DNA of 64,000 nt, from assembly GCF_024435075.2 (NCBI RefSeq), contig NZ_JAMZEG020000001.1:1054001-1118000 (forward strand), written 5' to 3'. Source of the DNA: Marinomonas maritima (GTDB taxonomy: Bacteria; Pseudomonadota; Gammaproteobacteria; Pseudomonadales; Marinomonadaceae). Shown piece after piece: positions 34,543-47,043 of the stretch (positions within the stretch are counted from its first letter, which is position 1; every line of letters begins with the position of its first letter). The notes below the pieces were generated by a model, which saw only the letters and a program-made list of their open reading frames with translations, was not told the DNA's origin and did no database searches. The position numbers and the translations under genes were made by a program.

Positions 34543-35151
34543 CTAGTTAGGGCGTTTGATCGTTACCGTCTCGCCTATCAGTGCATAATCGTTGCCACCT
34601 AATCGTGCGAGAGGGTTTAATTTGTTGTTGTCGATGACAATGCGATCTTCGCTTTGACTCATAATGTCATCATCAATATGTACACTGAGTATTTCTAAGT
34701 AGCAGGCTTCTAAAGAAGATTTGCCCAATTTATGTATGTCGTACAATCGACAATGTAGTGCGACCTTTGCTTCTGCAATACGTGGCAAGGTATCAACGAA
34801 TGGCAGCAGTGATAACTTTGCTTTTGATAGCTCAGATTCTCCGTAGTCTAGATTAGCTGCACTGTCATTAACTGCATGGATAAGATCGCCACTGGGAATA
34901 TGCAAAACACATTCCTTTTCACGTATTAGGTTGTATTTCGTATCTTTGGCTGTTGTATCGGTCTTGTTTCCGATAGAGATGACCAGTAAGGCAGGGTCAG
35001 AAGATAGGGGCGCAAAATACGAAAAAGGCGCGAGATTAAAGCTCTCATTGTCATTTTTGGTCATGACCCAAGCAATAGGGCGCGGTGTAATAGTTTGAGT
35101 GATCAGGTGATAGCGTTGATTGCCGCTTAGTTGATCAAACTGAAAACGCAT
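34543..35151 (-). CDS. Flavin reductase-like FMN-binding split-barrel protein
   Basis: 202 aa. Typical DIM6/NTAB-type start RYHLITQTITPRPIAWVMTKN, then NLAPFSYFAPLSSDPALLVISIG, which forms the FMN site. Members act as flavin reductases or as FMN-dependent proteins of unknown activity. It is the first gene of an apparent two-gene unit with the cyclic-nucleotide/acyltransferase/SGNH protein. The link between the two is unexplained, and a redox-lipid connection is only an inference. Confidence 0.82.
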   Translation of the reverse strand: MRFQFDQLSGNQRYHLITQTITPRPIAWVMTKNDNESFNLAPFSYFAPLSSDPALLVISIGNKTDTTAKDTKYNLIREKECVLHIPSGDLIHAVNDSAANLDYGESELSKAKLSLLPFVDTLPRIAEAKVALHCRLYDIHKLGKSSLEACYLEILSVHIDDDIMSQSEDRIVIDNNKLNPLARLGGNDYALIGETVTIKRPN

Positions 35152-35341
35152 AGACTTCCCCGAGGTTATGAAACATTACTTGTTAAATTACTACAAATAC
35201 CAATCTCTTGTGAACGTTTGAGTGGAAACTTATGAAATTTATTGTAAATAGTAGAATAAGTATTGGTTTGGAAAAGGGGGACGAGCCAGTTTAATCAGTG
35301 AAGCTGGCTCGTAAACAATGATTGAGTCTGAAAGGTATTGG

Positions 35342-35998
35342 TTAGTAAGCTTCTATTATGCTGTTGAAAGCAATGACCACTCTGTCTGTTTCTCCAAAAT
35401 AAGGCAAAGCGGAATGTTTTAGGTAAGAAGGAAAAATGACAATTTGCCCTTCCGTTGGAACAAAGTCCCATACGCCATGCCCTCCAAGATAAGCCGTGCC
35501 TGGGTCTGCGTAATGTTCAGCATTTACTCTTGGATCATAGAAGCGATTTAAGCCTCCATTGCCTTCTTGCGCAGAGTCGCCGGGGTCTAAATAATAGATA
35601 CCGCACCACGAGCAATTCGGGTGGGAGTGGGCATCATGGTAGCCACCTTTTCGAGTCACGTGATACCAAGACTCGATAATATGAGCATCAGCCTCCATAT
35701 CTTCAGGCCAAAAGGCCTGATTTACCGACGTCGCTATTTCTAAAATGAGCTCTTCTAATGTGCGCTTGGCCTCCATTATATTGGCGTCGGCCAGTTCTAA
35801 AAAATCCAGCGTGCTTTCATGTAATGCGTGTTTCGCCTTGGGGGCAATTTTGCTTTCAATTGCAGTCGTTTGCGCAGCTTTTTGTTCATAAATAGCCGCT
35901 AATAAAGCGTCTTTTAAAAAATCATGATCTGGCATTTGAGTAACGTAAAGGGGCGTTGTCCATACGTTAATTTCTTCAATGATCGGGGCGTTGCTCAT
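35342..35998 (-). CDS. 2OG-Fe(II) oxygenase family protein (TIGR02466-like)
   Basis: 218 aa. The iron/2-oxoglutarate half-barrel is readable: HDAHSHPNCSWCGIYYLDPG carries the first His and acidic/His ligands, and IVIFPSYLKHSALPYFGE carries the distal His, followed by the Arg in DRVVIAFN that binds 2-oxoglutarate. The WTTPLYVTQMPDHDFL N-terminus is typical of the TIGR02466 group. Its substrate is unknown. It lies just downstream of leuS-lptE-holA on the same strand but 42 bases after holA, so it may be read through with that operon. Confidence 0.82.
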   Translation of the reverse strand: MSNAPIIEEINVWTTPLYVTQMPDHDFLKDALLAAIYEQKAAQTTAIESKIAPKAKHALHESTLDFLELADANIMEAKRTLEELILEIATSVNQAFWPEDMEADAHIIESWYHVTRKGGYHDAHSHPNCSWCGIYYLDPGDSAQEGNGGLNRFYDPRVNAEHYADPGTAYLGGHGVWDFVPTEGQIVIFPSYLKHSALPYFGETDRVVIAFNSIIEAY

Positions 35999-36040
35999 CT
36001 GTTGGCCTGAAAAATAGTTAGCTGGGTCGTGAATAAGTCA

Positions 36041-37072
36041 TTAAGCGGGTATGTCTAATTCGGTTACTACTGGTTTATAACCACAAAACATCATGACTAG
36101 GTTTCGAAACCCTGTCTCGCTGCTTGGCCCTTCTAAGCCTTTAATGCTTTTATCAATTAACGCTAAGTAATTTTGCATGTAGGGCAGAGTGACTTTATTG
36201 TGGCGTGACATGGCGCTTTCGTAAAACGGAATACGTTTATCCCAGATTCTTTCGGCTTGGCAGGCCTGTCTAAAGCTAGTGGACTGCATGGCTCGTAATA
36301 AGTTATTCAGTGTCTGAACTTCTCTATTAAACAGCCAAAGAATAATACTGGCTTCCACGCCTTCGCCCATTAATTGATTTAGGCAATGCATCGCATCCTT
36401 GGCCTTTCCCATTAATAAGCGATCGCTTAGATCATAAATAGAATAACGACTGCTATCCGCTACGGACTCTATGACTTTCTCGGCATCAATTTGGCTGTCT
36501 TTTCCATGCAGTAGCGCCAGTTTTTCAAGTTCTTGGGAAAGGGCGAGAAGGTTTCCCTCACCACGCTCACAAACAATACTGGCGGCATCACGAGTCAGCG
36601 ATAAGCCCCGCGTTTGCGCTCTTTGCTGTACCCAAGCAGGGAGTCGATTGGCATCAATTGGCCAAATTTGAACAAAGACGCCTTGTGATTCCAGCTGAGT
36701 GAACCACTTTGCTTTCTGTGTACGGGCATCTATTTTGGGCAAGGTCAGGAGAATGATGTTGTCTTCACTAAGAGACTGGCCAAGTTGGGCTAATGCTTTA
36801 CTGTGCTTCTCGCCCATTTTATCAATTTGAATATCGAAGAGTCGGCGAGTGGAAAACAGAGACAAACTTTGGTTTTCATTGATCACGTCTTGCCAATCAA
36901 ATTGAGAGTCAGCAACAAAGCGTAAGCGTTCATCGATGTTATGTAATTGAGCTGCTTTGCGTATGGTGTCCGCGGCTTCTTGACACAGTAATACCTCATC
37001 CCCAGAAATAATATAGAGAGGAGCGAGGTTTTTTTTGAGCTGTTGTTCTAGTTGATCAACTCTAATTTTCAT
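36041..37072 (-). CDS. holA: DNA polymerase III subunit delta
   Basis: Clamp-loader delta subunit that opens the beta ring. 343 aa, normal length. N-terminal beta-interacting region (LAPLYIISGDEVLLCQEAAD) and AAA+ fold. The gene lies 25 bases after lptE in the classical leuS-lptE-holA order. Confidence 0.93.
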   Translation of the reverse strand: MKIRVDQLEQQLKKNLAPLYIISGDEVLLCQEAADTIRKAAQLHNIDERLRFVADSQFDWQDVINENQSLSLFSTRRLFDIQIDKMGEKHSKALAQLGQSLSEDNIILLTLPKIDARTQKAKWFTQLESQGVFVQIWPIDANRLPAWVQQRAQTRGLSLTRDAASIVCERGEGNLLALSQELEKLALLHGKDSQIDAEKVIESVADSSRYSIYDLSDRLLMGKAKDAMHCLNQLMGEGVEASIILWLFNREVQTLNNLLRAMQSTSFRQACQAERIWDKRIPFYESAMSRHNKVTLPYMQNYLALIDKSIKGLEGPSSETGFRNLVMMFCGYKPVVTELDIPA

Positions 37073-37097
37073 TGTATTGACCTAACCGCGAGGCGGG

Positions 37098-37613
37098 TTA
37101 CAGTGGCGCATAACTTAGGTCATAAATGAGCTGATTTGCTAGGTCTTCATTCATACTTTCTGTTTGGGCCGTATTGTAAGACAGCTTGGCGCTTTCTTCG
37201 GCATCTTGATTGGTAAGCGTTTTATTCGTGTTGACGGTTCGTGGGCCGAAGAGAGATTTCCCATCCGCTTGACGAATAAAGTAATGGCTACTTAAAGTGC
37301 GCTGGATTTGTGATACCTCATTAGATGAGTTACGTGCTAGTTCCGTATCAGACGAGATGATTGGGTTGATTTTTAGCTCTAGTGTGTTTTCTGTCGCGTT
37401 GGCTTTATCAGTAATGATAACACCCGCTTTCTTTAGAGCAATGCGCAGTGATTGGTCAAAGCTATCTGAGCCGCTGTCGGAAGTAACGATTAAGGTTTTA
37501 AGTCTTGCAGGAATGTTGACTTCACCACGTAAGTGAAAGCCACAAGCGACAATGCTCATGGTCAGCAGAGCTAATAAAAATAAGCGAGTTGTTTGTGTCA
37601 ATGTGGCTGTCAT
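37098..37613 (-). CDS. lptE: LPS assembly lipoprotein LptE
   Basis: 171 aa. Lipobox SIVACGFHLRG follows the signal peptide; the CGFHLRG start is the LptE hallmark. Outer-membrane partner of LptD inserting lipopolysaccharide. Between leuS and holA as in most gammaproteobacteria. Confidence 0.92.
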   Translation of the reverse strand: MTATLTQTTRLFLLALLTMSIVACGFHLRGEVNIPARLKTLIVTSDSGSDSFDQSLRIALKKAGVIITDKANATENTLELKINPIISSDTELARNSSNEVSQIQRTLSSHYFIRQADGKSLFGPRTVNTNKTLTNQDAEESAKLSYNTAQTESMNEDLANQLIYDLSYAPL

Positions 37614-37691
37614 ATCCGCGATCTCTATTTTGTTGAGAAGTATGCTGAGAAGGTAATAAGGGACGGCACAGCCATCCCTTATTGTGCTTCG

Positions 37692-40148
<2,457 letters not shown>

Positions 40149-40315
40149 TTATCCCATGATCGACGAGAGGTTAGTAGACCTGTATTCTTTTTTTAAAAAG
40201 AGAGGCATTATAGCGACATAGCGCAAAATAATGGTGCAAAAGCCTACAGGGTCTGAAAATATCCGTTATTTTATAGGGGTGGCGCTCTAATTAGAAGGTG
40301 CATCGAAGAGGAGTT

Positions 40316-40756
40316 ATGAATTCTATGAAAAAAGATTCGTCAAAAAGCACAATCAATTCCAGTTTGGTTGAAGAAGCGCGTAAAACATTAGTAGGGGCGA
40401 AGGATTGGCTATTAGAAGATGCCTCTCTCATGACGGCGTATTGGCACGATAAAATGGGTTATACCGAAGCTTGGGTGGATGCAAATTGGCATCTAGTACT
40501 TGATGAAGGTCATGAAATTATTGAAGAATTTGATGAAAAGGAAGATATTGCACTGCTATGGCTGATTAACCATGCTAATAACAATCCAGTACCACTTGAG
40601 CAATGCCATGTAGCGGGCACTATGGTAGAAGCTGGGGCTTATCATTGCATGTCTTGTGGGCATGATAATGTTGTCGAAGTGAAACAAACCTTAGCGCCTT
40701 GTGAGATCTGCCAATATGGTTTGATGTCGACGCATCATGATCAGAAGAGTGTTTGA
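40316..40756 (+). CDS. Zinc-ribbon-containing protein, YbeL family (DUF1451)
   Basis: About 146 aa. ATG 40316 or ATG 40325 is served by GAGGAG at 40308; the GTG at 40298 is less likely. The acidic helical N-terminal part ends before a C-terminal zinc ribbon, CMSCGH...CEICQYG, and the YHSGEVV-like core of the family appears as CHVAGTMVEAGAYHC. YbeL lies near leuS and lnt in enterobacteria as well, which supports the call. Function unknown. Confidence 0.8.
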   Translation: MNSMKKDSSKSTINSSLVEEARKTLVGAKDWLLEDASLMTAYWHDKMGYTEAWVDANWHLVLDEGHEIIEEFDEKEDIALLWLINHANNNPVPLEQCHVAGTMVEAGAYHCMSCGHDNVVEVKQTLAPCEICQYGLMSTHHDQKSV

Positions 40757-40766
40757 ATTGTCATTT

Positions 40767-40802
40767 TGCCGTTGCCATCAAGTGTTTTGATGGCGCGGCA
40801 AT
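40767..40802. terminator. Hairpin between convergent ybeL-like gene and lnt
   Basis: Stem TTGCCGTTGCCATCAA against TTGATGGCGCGGCAA, with small internal mismatches. T tracts are weak, so a terminator role is probable but not certain. Confidence 0.55.
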
Positions 40803-40812
40803 GTTTAAGCTT

Positions 40813-42381
40813 TTATGGTGTTCGCTTTTTTACTAAGCCATTTAAATATGAAAAAATCACGCAAAGTAACAGAAGTAAAAGAGTAGGCCAATATCCCCAA
40901 TAAACATAAGGAGTAACGCCGCTAAAGGCTTTTGCGTCAGCGGTCAACGTCGTCCTTTCAAATTGTGGAGCTTGAGCCACAACTTCTCCCTTTTCATTAA
41001 TGAACGCGGTGATGCCGGTATTAGTGGCACGAATCACGTAACGACCTGCTTCTTTGGCTCTAAATTTCGCTATCTGCAAGTGCTGCCAAGGCCCAAAAGA
41101 CGTACCAAACCAGCCATCATTACTAATGGTAATGAGGAAATCGCTGTCTCTTACCATGCGACGAACCTGTTCTGCATACACAATTTCATAACAGATAAAA
41201 GGCGCAACCCCCCATTCGCCTACTTGCAAAACAGGTTGATTTTCATCGCCAGATTTAAAACTCGACATCGGCATTCCAAATACGTCAAGAATAGGGCCTA
41301 TGTATTCTGAAAAAGGAATGTATTCACCAAAAGGAACCAGTCTGCGCTTGTAATAAAGTCCAAAACCATCGCCCGTTGCCCAGATAGCGTTGTAGTAATC
41401 CTTTTTATCAAGGCTGACGTCTGGGATACCGGTAATCAAGGTAGTATTCGTGTCTGCTAGCTCTTTACTAAAAGAGGAAAAATACGGTTTCATTTGTGAA
41501 TAAGTGTAGGTAATGGCGGTTTCTGGCCACACAACAAGCTCACTGTCTAAGTGTTCAATGGTAGTCTGTTGGTAATAAGCCAGAGACTTTCTGGCGGTTT
41601 GGGGAAGCCATTTCTCATCTTGTTTCACGTTACCCTGAACCAAGGTGGTTTTTAATGTACCTGTTTGTTGTACCCAAGAAACAGGAAAGTAGGCCAAATA
41701 GGCAGCGCTACTCCAAATAATAAATAAGACAGAGAGGAGGCTAAGCTGAGCTGGCTTGCTTGATAATACGCAGGCAAGAGTACTTGATGTTAGCACCACA
41801 ACGGCACTGGTTAGCCATATTCCACCTATGGGTAATAGCTCAAATAGCCATGTGTTTTCAATAGCATAGCCTGGTAATAGCCATGGGAACCCAGTAAAGA
41901 GGGTGCTACGAGCGAATTCACCAATGAGTAGGGCTAATGTGATCCATACGCTAGCGGGTAGTTGCGAGAAACGATGGATTAGGTGCCATGACGCCCAAGC
42001 CGAAAAAACCCAAAAGACACAAAGAACGATCACAAAAGCGAGCGTAATAAGCGCTGCGATGATGGTGCCAACTTGTCCATATTCTGCAATGCTGACATAA
42101 ACCCAAGAAACGCCAGCGCCAAAAAAGCCTAAGGCGACGGATGAGCCTCTCCAAACAGAAGTTTTTGCAGTAGGGCTGGTAATAATAAGAAGGCTGAACA
42201 CCACTAGACTAATGAAGTAGCCTGGCCAAAAATGAAAAGGTGAAAAACTGGTAACGCCGATTGCGCCAGAAATGGTGCCAATAATACAAATGATGGCAGG
42301 AGGAAGTTTAGAAAGTTGCGTTACCAAACGAGACATCCACCCCGTCTTCGTGTTGATTGAGTCGGGGTGAAGTGTCGTCAT
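40813..42381 (-). CDS. lnt: Apolipoprotein N-acyltransferase
   Basis: Adds the third acyl chain to outer-membrane lipoproteins at the inner membrane. 522 aa from ATG 42381, one base after the corC stop; the longer frame would overlap corC by over 200 bases. Eight N-terminal membrane helices are followed by a nitrilase-type domain with Glu in VWPETAITY, Lys in YYKRRLVPFGEY and Cys in FICYEIVY. Last gene of the miaB-ybeZ-ybeY-corC-lnt run. Confidence 0.93.
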   Translation of the reverse strand: MTTLHPDSINTKTGWMSRLVTQLSKLPPAIICIIGTISGAIGVTSFSPFHFWPGYFISLVVFSLLIITSPTAKTSVWRGSSVALGFFGAGVSWVYVSIAEYGQVGTIIAALITLAFVIVLCVFWVFSAWASWHLIHRFSQLPASVWITLALLIGEFARSTLFTGFPWLLPGYAIENTWLFELLPIGGIWLTSAVVVLTSSTLACVLSSKPAQLSLLSVLFIIWSSAAYLAYFPVSWVQQTGTLKTTLVQGNVKQDEKWLPQTARKSLAYYQQTTIEHLDSELVVWPETAITYTYSQMKPYFSSFSKELADTNTTLITGIPDVSLDKKDYYNAIWATGDGFGLYYKRRLVPFGEYIPFSEYIGPILDVFGMPMSSFKSGDENQPVLQVGEWGVAPFICYEIVYAEQVRRMVRDSDFLITISNDGWFGTSFGPWQHLQIAKFRAKEAGRYVIRATNTGITAFINEKGEVVAQAPQFERTTLTADAKAFSGVTPYVYWGYWPTLLLLLLCVIFSYLNGLVKKRTP

Positions 42382-42382
42382 A

Positions 42383-43249
42383 TTATTCTGATGTTTCTTG
42401 TGGGGGTTTTGATACCTGAATCGTTTTGACTCGTCGACCATCTGATTTAACGATGCGGAAATGAAAGTTACTAAAAAACAATTCTTCATCACGTAATGGA
42501 ACATGACCAAATTGTTGTACAAGAATTCCGCCGATCGTATCAAACTCTTCTTCACTGAGTTCGGCTTTGAAAAACTCGTTAAAGTCTTCAATAGTACACA
42601 ACGCAGGAACAAGATAAACGCCTGCCTCTGTTGTCACTTGAATGCCTTCATTTTCAAGCTTGTCTGTTTCGTCTTCGATTTCACCGACGATTTGCTCAAG
42701 CACATCTTCAATCGTGACTAAGCCAGAGACGCTGCCGTACTCATCTAACACTAACGCCATGTGGTAGCGCTTGGTTCTAAAATCATTCAGTAGTACGTTA
42801 AGACGTTTACTTTCTGGAATGAAGTTAGCGGGACGCAAGCGAGATAAAATATCTTCTATCGTGATGCTGCCATCTTTGAATAACAGTGGAAGTAAATCTT
42901 TCGCTAGTAAAACACCGAGGATTTCGTCGGAATCTTCTCCAACGACAGGAAATCTGGAGTGAGCGGAGTCGATGATTTTACGGATGGAAGTTTTTGGATC
43001 ATCTTCAGACTTGATTACGACCATCTGAGAAGGTGGAATCATGATGTCACGTGCTTGCACTTCAGATACTTCTAAAGCACCTTCTACAATAGTAAAAGCA
43101 TCGCGATCTATGATGTCAGATTTTACGGCCGCTTCTAAAAGCTTGACAATATCGCCACGACTGCGTGGTTCATCATTAAATGCCTGGGTTAAACGTTCAA
43201 ACCAAGATTTTTGTTGATCGTTGGACATGCTCGATCGGTCGTCACTCAT
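42383..43249 (-). CDS. corC: CorC/YbeX, CBS-domain transporter-associated protein
   Basis: 288 aa. Two CBS domains (VSEVQARDIMIPPSQMVVI and LVLDEYGSVSGLVTIEDVLE) and a C-terminal CorC_HlyC domain with FDTIGGILVQQFGHVP. Cytosolic. Linked to divalent-cation efflux and, in recent work, ribosome maturation. Follows ybeY by 12 bases and is tightly coupled to lnt. Confidence 0.92.
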   Translation of the reverse strand: MSDDRSSMSNDQQKSWFERLTQAFNDEPRSRGDIVKLLEAAVKSDIIDRDAFTIVEGALEVSEVQARDIMIPPSQMVVIKSEDDPKTSIRKIIDSAHSRFPVVGEDSDEILGVLLAKDLLPLLFKDGSITIEDILSRLRPANFIPESKRLNVLLNDFRTKRYHMALVLDEYGSVSGLVTIEDVLEQIVGEIEDETDKLENEGIQVTTEAGVYLVPALCTIEDFNEFFKAELSEEEFDTIGGILVQQFGHVPLRDEELFFSNFHFRIVKSDGRRVKTIQVSKPPQETSE

Positions 43250-43261
43250 TAGGGTCTTAAC

Positions 43262-43726
43262 TCACTCTTTTATCAAATAAGGGTCGGAAATAGACAGAGA
43301 TGCTAACAGCTGCGTTTCTATTAATTCCATTTCATCTGCTTCATCATCATTTATATGGTCATAGCCGCGCAAATGCAAGATGCCATGAATCGTCATATGA
43401 GCCCAATGATGCAGTAATTCTTTATCTTGTTCTTTGGCTTCTTTTTCGACAATTCGAGTGCAAATCACCAAGTCTCCCAATAATGGAAGTTCTAATCCTG
43501 GAGGTGCCTCAAATGGAAAAGAAAGGACATTCGTTGGTTTGTCCTTGCCTCTGTACTCATGATTTAGCGCATGACTCTCTTCTTCATCAACAATACGAAT
43601 GGTAACTTCAAATTCTTCGCCTAATGTCGGTAAGGCTTTTTCTACCCAAAGTCTGAAATCTGCTTCGCTGGGCAAGCGCTGTGTTGCTTTTGTGGCAATC
43701 TGTAAATCAAGTTCTAAGTGTGCCAT
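43262..43726 (-). CDS. ybeY: Endoribonuclease YbeY
   Basis: 16S rRNA 3'-end maturation and 70S quality control. 154 aa; the zinc site is [15 protein letters not shown], with three His. Conserved Arg in the [16 protein letters not shown] segment. Start overlaps the last base of ybeZ. Confidence 0.95.
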   Translation of the reverse strand: MAHLELDLQIATKATQRLPSEADFRLWVEKALPTLGEEFEVTIRIVDEEESHALNHEYRGKDKPTNVLSFPFEAPPGLELPLLGDLVICTRIVEKEAKEQDKELLHHWAHMTIHGILHLRGYDHINDDEADEMELIETQLLASLSISDPYLIKE

Positions 43727-44787
43727 TATTTTCCACCTGAAGAAGGTTCGCTTGAAGAGTGCTCTGCTTGCGCAGCAAGGCGAGCTTGGGTGCGCACTTT
43801 TTTCTCTGCTTCTTCTTCAATATCAAAACGATCATAAGCTTCGACAATACGTTGTACGATAGGGTGGCGAACGACATCGGAAGAGCTAAACATAGTCATG
43901 CTGATACCGCTGACGCCCTTTAAAACGTGCATGGCTTGAGCCAAACCAGACGTGGTTCCGCGTGGTAAATCGACTTGTGTTGTATCGCCAGTGATAACCG
44001 CAGTTGAACCAAAACCGATGCGCGTCAAAAACATTTTCATTTGCTCGCGCGTAGTATTTTGGCTTTCATCAAGAATGATAAAAGCATTATTAAGCGTTCG
44101 TCCACGCATAAACGCAAGTGGGGCGATTTCGATGACGTTTTTTTCGATTAATTTATCAACCAATTCGAAACCGAGCATTTCATACAAAGCATCGTAAAGA
44201 GGGCGTAGGTAAGGGTCGATTTTTTGTGACAAATCGCCGGGTAAAAAACCCAGTTTTTCCCCCGCTTCTACTGCTGGCCGAACCAACATTATGCGCTCAA
44301 CACGATCGGCTTCTAATGCTTCAACCGCGCAAGCAACCGCTAAATAGGTTTTACCAGTACCTGCAGGGCCAATACCAAAGTTAATGTCGTGTTTACGAAT
44401 TTGTTTGACGTAACCTTGCTGATTTTCACCTTTGGGTTTGACAAATGCCTTACGTGTTTTGATGACGAGTTGACCAGCGTTGTCATTCTTACTGCTAGTC
44501 AGAGATTCAATCGCCGATTCTTGAAGATAGAGGTGAATCGTCTCAGGCGTTACTTGGCCATTTGCTAGTGCTTCACGGTAGAGGTTTTCCAGTAGCATTT
44601 TTGTTGCCGCGACATGCTCAGGATTTTCACCGGAAATATCAAATAGTTCAGCACGGTATCGAATAGTAACATCCAGTCGCTTTTCGATGAGCTTGATATT
44701 CTCGTCTAGTTGACCACATAGTCCAACCAAAGCCTCGGCTTCGGCAGGCGCTAAACGGATTTGTTGAGTTGTCTGTGTGATTTCCAA
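43726..44787 (-). CDS. ybeZ: PhoH-family ATPase YbeZ
   Basis: 353 aa. Walker [16 protein letters not shown] near residue 138, Walker [12 protein letters not shown]. PhoH-like NTPase and putative RNA helicase partnering YbeY. Overlaps ybeY by one base and follows miaB by 13 bases. Confidence 0.93.
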   Translation of the reverse strand: MEITQTTQQIRLAPAEAEALVGLCGQLDENIKLIEKRLDVTIRYRAELFDISGENPEHVAATKMLLENLYREALANGQVTPETIHLYLQESAIESLTSSKNDNAGQLVIKTRKAFVKPKGENQQGYVKQIRKHDINFGIGPAGTGKTYLAVACAVEALEADRVERIMLVRPAVEAGEKLGFLPGDLSQKIDPYLRPLYDALYEMLGFELVDKLIEKNVIEIAPLAFMRGRTLNNAFIILDESQNTTREQMKMFLTRIGFGSTAVITGDTTQVDLPRGTTSGLAQAMHVLKGVSGISMTMFSSSDVVRHPIVQRIVEAYDRFDIEEEAEKKVRTQARLAAQAEHSSSEPSSGGK

Positions 44788-44800
44788 GAGTTACCTTTGA

Positions 44801-46156
44801 TTATTGAAGTACAAAGTCAGTGTCGAGTTCAGAGTTTATTAATTCGCCAAGCAGCGAGTTAGGATAAGCGTCTGTAATAACAACATCAGCGAATTTACCA
44901 ATCAATTGGGGGTCGAACGCTCGGAAGTTTACAATCCGATTGTTTTCCGTTCTACCTTGAAGTTGTCCAGGATCACGAGGTGAATAGCCGCTTATTAGAA
45001 TGCGCTTTACTTCGCCAACCATCGACAAACTAATGTCATAAGCTTGCTGACTAATACGGCGTTGCAAAATAGATAAACGCTCTTTTTTAACGTCATCAGG
45101 TGTATCGTCTTCTAGGTTAGATGCGGGTGTACCAGGGCGCTGGCTATAAATAAAACTGAAAGAATGGTCGAAGCCAATCTCTTGAATTAGGTTCATGGTA
45201 TCAATAAAATTTTCGTCTGTTTCACCAGGGAAACCAATAATAAAGTCAGACGAAAGGCTGATGCCTGGACGTGCTTCTTTAATGCGGTTGATTTTATCGA
45301 TGTAATATTGGCGATCATGACCGCGTTTCATCGCGCTTAGAATGTTGTCGGCACCACTTTGAACGGGTAAGTGCAAATGACTGACTAGTTTAGGTTCAGT
45401 ACGGAACGCTTCAATTAAACTGTCTGTGAATTCGACTGGGTGTGATGTGGTAAAACGAATGCGTTCAACCCCCTCAATTTGTGCAACCGCATGAATGATG
45501 TCCGCAAGATCGGTTTCATCACCTTCTGCTGAGTCGCCACGGTAGGCGTTCACGTTTTGACCTAGCAAATGGATTTCGCGTACACCTTGCTCAGCTAACT
45601 GTGCTACTTCCACAAGAATACTGTCGAATGGACGGCTGACTTCTTCGCCTCTAGTATAAGGTACAACACAGAACGTACAGTACTTGCTGCAACCTTCCAT
45701 AATAGATACGAAGGCTTCTGCGCCGTCAACACGAGGGGCAGGAAGATGATCGAATTTCTCAATCTCTGGGAAGGTCACATCGGTAATTGGGATGTGTTTA
45801 CCCGCTGCATTTATCATTTCCGGAAGCTTATGCAGTGTTTGAGGGCCGAAAATCATATCAACATGCTTGGCGCGCTTTCGAATCGCATCGCCTTCTTGAC
45901 TGGCGACACAGCCACCAACGCCAATTACAAGATCTGGATTTTTAAGCTTAAGCTTTTTCCAGCGACCTAGTTGGTGATAAACCTTGTCTTGGGCTTTTTC
46001 ACGTATAGAGCATGTATTTAGCAGAAGCACGTCGGCTTCTTCCGCGTTATCAGTGAGTTCCATCTCATGACTTTCGCCAAGTAAATCGGCCATACGAGAG
46101 GAATCGTATTCGTTCATTTGACAGCCATGAGTCTGGATGAAAAGTTTTTTTGCCAT
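44801..46156 (-). CDS. miaB: tRNA-2-methylthio-N6-dimethylallyladenosine synthase
   Basis: Radical-SAM methylthiotransferase modifying A37. 451 aa. The N-terminal UPF0004 domain has its cysteines in [10 protein letters not shown] and NTCSIREKA, the radical SAM triad is CSKYCTFC near residues 155-162, and there is a C-terminal TRAM domain. First gene of the run to lnt. Confidence 0.95.
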   Translation of the reverse strand: MAKKLFIQTHGCQMNEYDSSRMADLLGESHEMELTDNAEEADVLLLNTCSIREKAQDKVYHQLGRWKKLKLKNPDLVIGVGGCVASQEGDAIRKRAKHVDMIFGPQTLHKLPEMINAAGKHIPITDVTFPEIEKFDHLPAPRVDGAEAFVSIMEGCSKYCTFCVVPYTRGEEVSRPFDSILVEVAQLAEQGVREIHLLGQNVNAYRGDSAEGDETDLADIIHAVAQIEGVERIRFTTSHPVEFTDSLIEAFRTEPKLVSHLHLPVQSGADNILSAMKRGHDRQYYIDKINRIKEARPGISLSSDFIIGFPGETDENFIDTMNLIQEIGFDHSFSFIYSQRPGTPASNLEDDTPDDVKKERLSILQRRISQQAYDISLSMVGEVKRILISGYSPRDPGQLQGRTENNRIVNFRAFDPQLIGKFADVVITDAYPNSLLGELINSELDTDFVLQ

Positions 46157-46293
46157 GTAACTTATAAACCTAAAAAGTGTTCGTCTAATCGACTTTGGAC
46201 CTATTATATTGGGCTTTGCTCTCGAATCCCAGAGGTCTTCTGAATTCCCTTCATTTTTACTGAAAATAGTCGTTTTTTTTCTTACTGGAGCTT

Positions 46294-47034
46294 TTGATAA
46301 AGAGCGGTCACAATAGCGACATTATTGGTTATGAACTTGGATCTGTTTTGACGCTATTATCTCGTATTCTTATTTTGTCTGTTGCTGTTAGTGGGGGTGC
46401 TCACGCAGAAAAAGAGTTGTCTAATTTCGCTTTTGGTCTTGGCTATGGTCTTTTAGATCAGAAGTCTTTGATGAACATAGACTTCAAAGTGAACATCCCT
46501 ATTAATGAGTACTTTTCAACTCAAGTGTTATTGAATAGCAATTATTTGATTACTGGGTCATCAAAAGACAGTTTTGCACAATCTGAGCTTTCTTCAAATT
46601 GGTTTATTCGTAATGACTATGGACGTTTAGGGCTTGGTCTTGGTGTGAGTGAGCTGGAACCAATGGATGAAAACCTTGAAACAAAAAAAGAGGCAATTGG
46701 GCAGTTTATAGGCGAAGTGTTTTTAGGGGCGTTTTCAGTGACCACTAACTATATTACGACAGACAAAACATTGAGTAATATAACCAGCTCTCGTATTGGC
46801 TTAAGTTACTATTTAAATGAAGATCTTCGAACGTCGTTATATCGGGAAGAATATAATGATGCTGAGATGGGGTGGCGTTTAGAGACCTACTATCAACCTC
46901 AGAAATACCGCCAGATGGGGAGTGTTGGTTTCATCGCTAGAACCGGTGAGGATTACGATTATGCCGGTGTGGTTTTTGAGTATTATTTTGATTATGCGGT
47001 TTCTTTGAAGCAACGTGAAAAGCAATTCCACTGA
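46294..47034 (+). CDS. Putative outer-membrane protein, 246 aa
   Basis: Not recognised. A signal peptide is visible ([17 protein letters not shown], cleaved before EKEL). The mature part alternates hydrophobic and polar residues in strands, such as [10 protein letters not shown] and [12 protein letters not shown], and ends with the [13 protein letters not shown] strand, suggesting an eight- to ten-stranded beta barrel. The start is TTG 46294 after GGAG (spacing only 3), so the exact start is uncertain. Divergent from miaB; its 3' end faces the OmpA-like gene. Confidence 0.65.
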   Translation: MIKSGHNSDIIGYELGSVLTLLSRILILSVAVSGGAHAEKELSNFAFGLGYGLLDQKSLMNIDFKVNIPINEYFSTQVLLNSNYLITGSSKDSFAQSELSSNWFIRNDYGRLGLGLGVSELEPMDENLETKKEAIGQFIGEVFLGAFSVTTNYITTDKTLSNITSSRIGLSYYLNEDLRTSLYREEYNDAEMGWRLETYYQPQKYRQMGSVGFIARTGEDYDYAGVVFEYYFDYAVSLKQREKQFH

Positions 47035-47043
47035 CATTATAAA

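Noticed and set aside
42382..42612. 599-aa version of lnt
   Set aside because: The extra 77 residues overlap corC on the same strand and match no Lnt N-terminus; ATG 42381 fits the corC stop.
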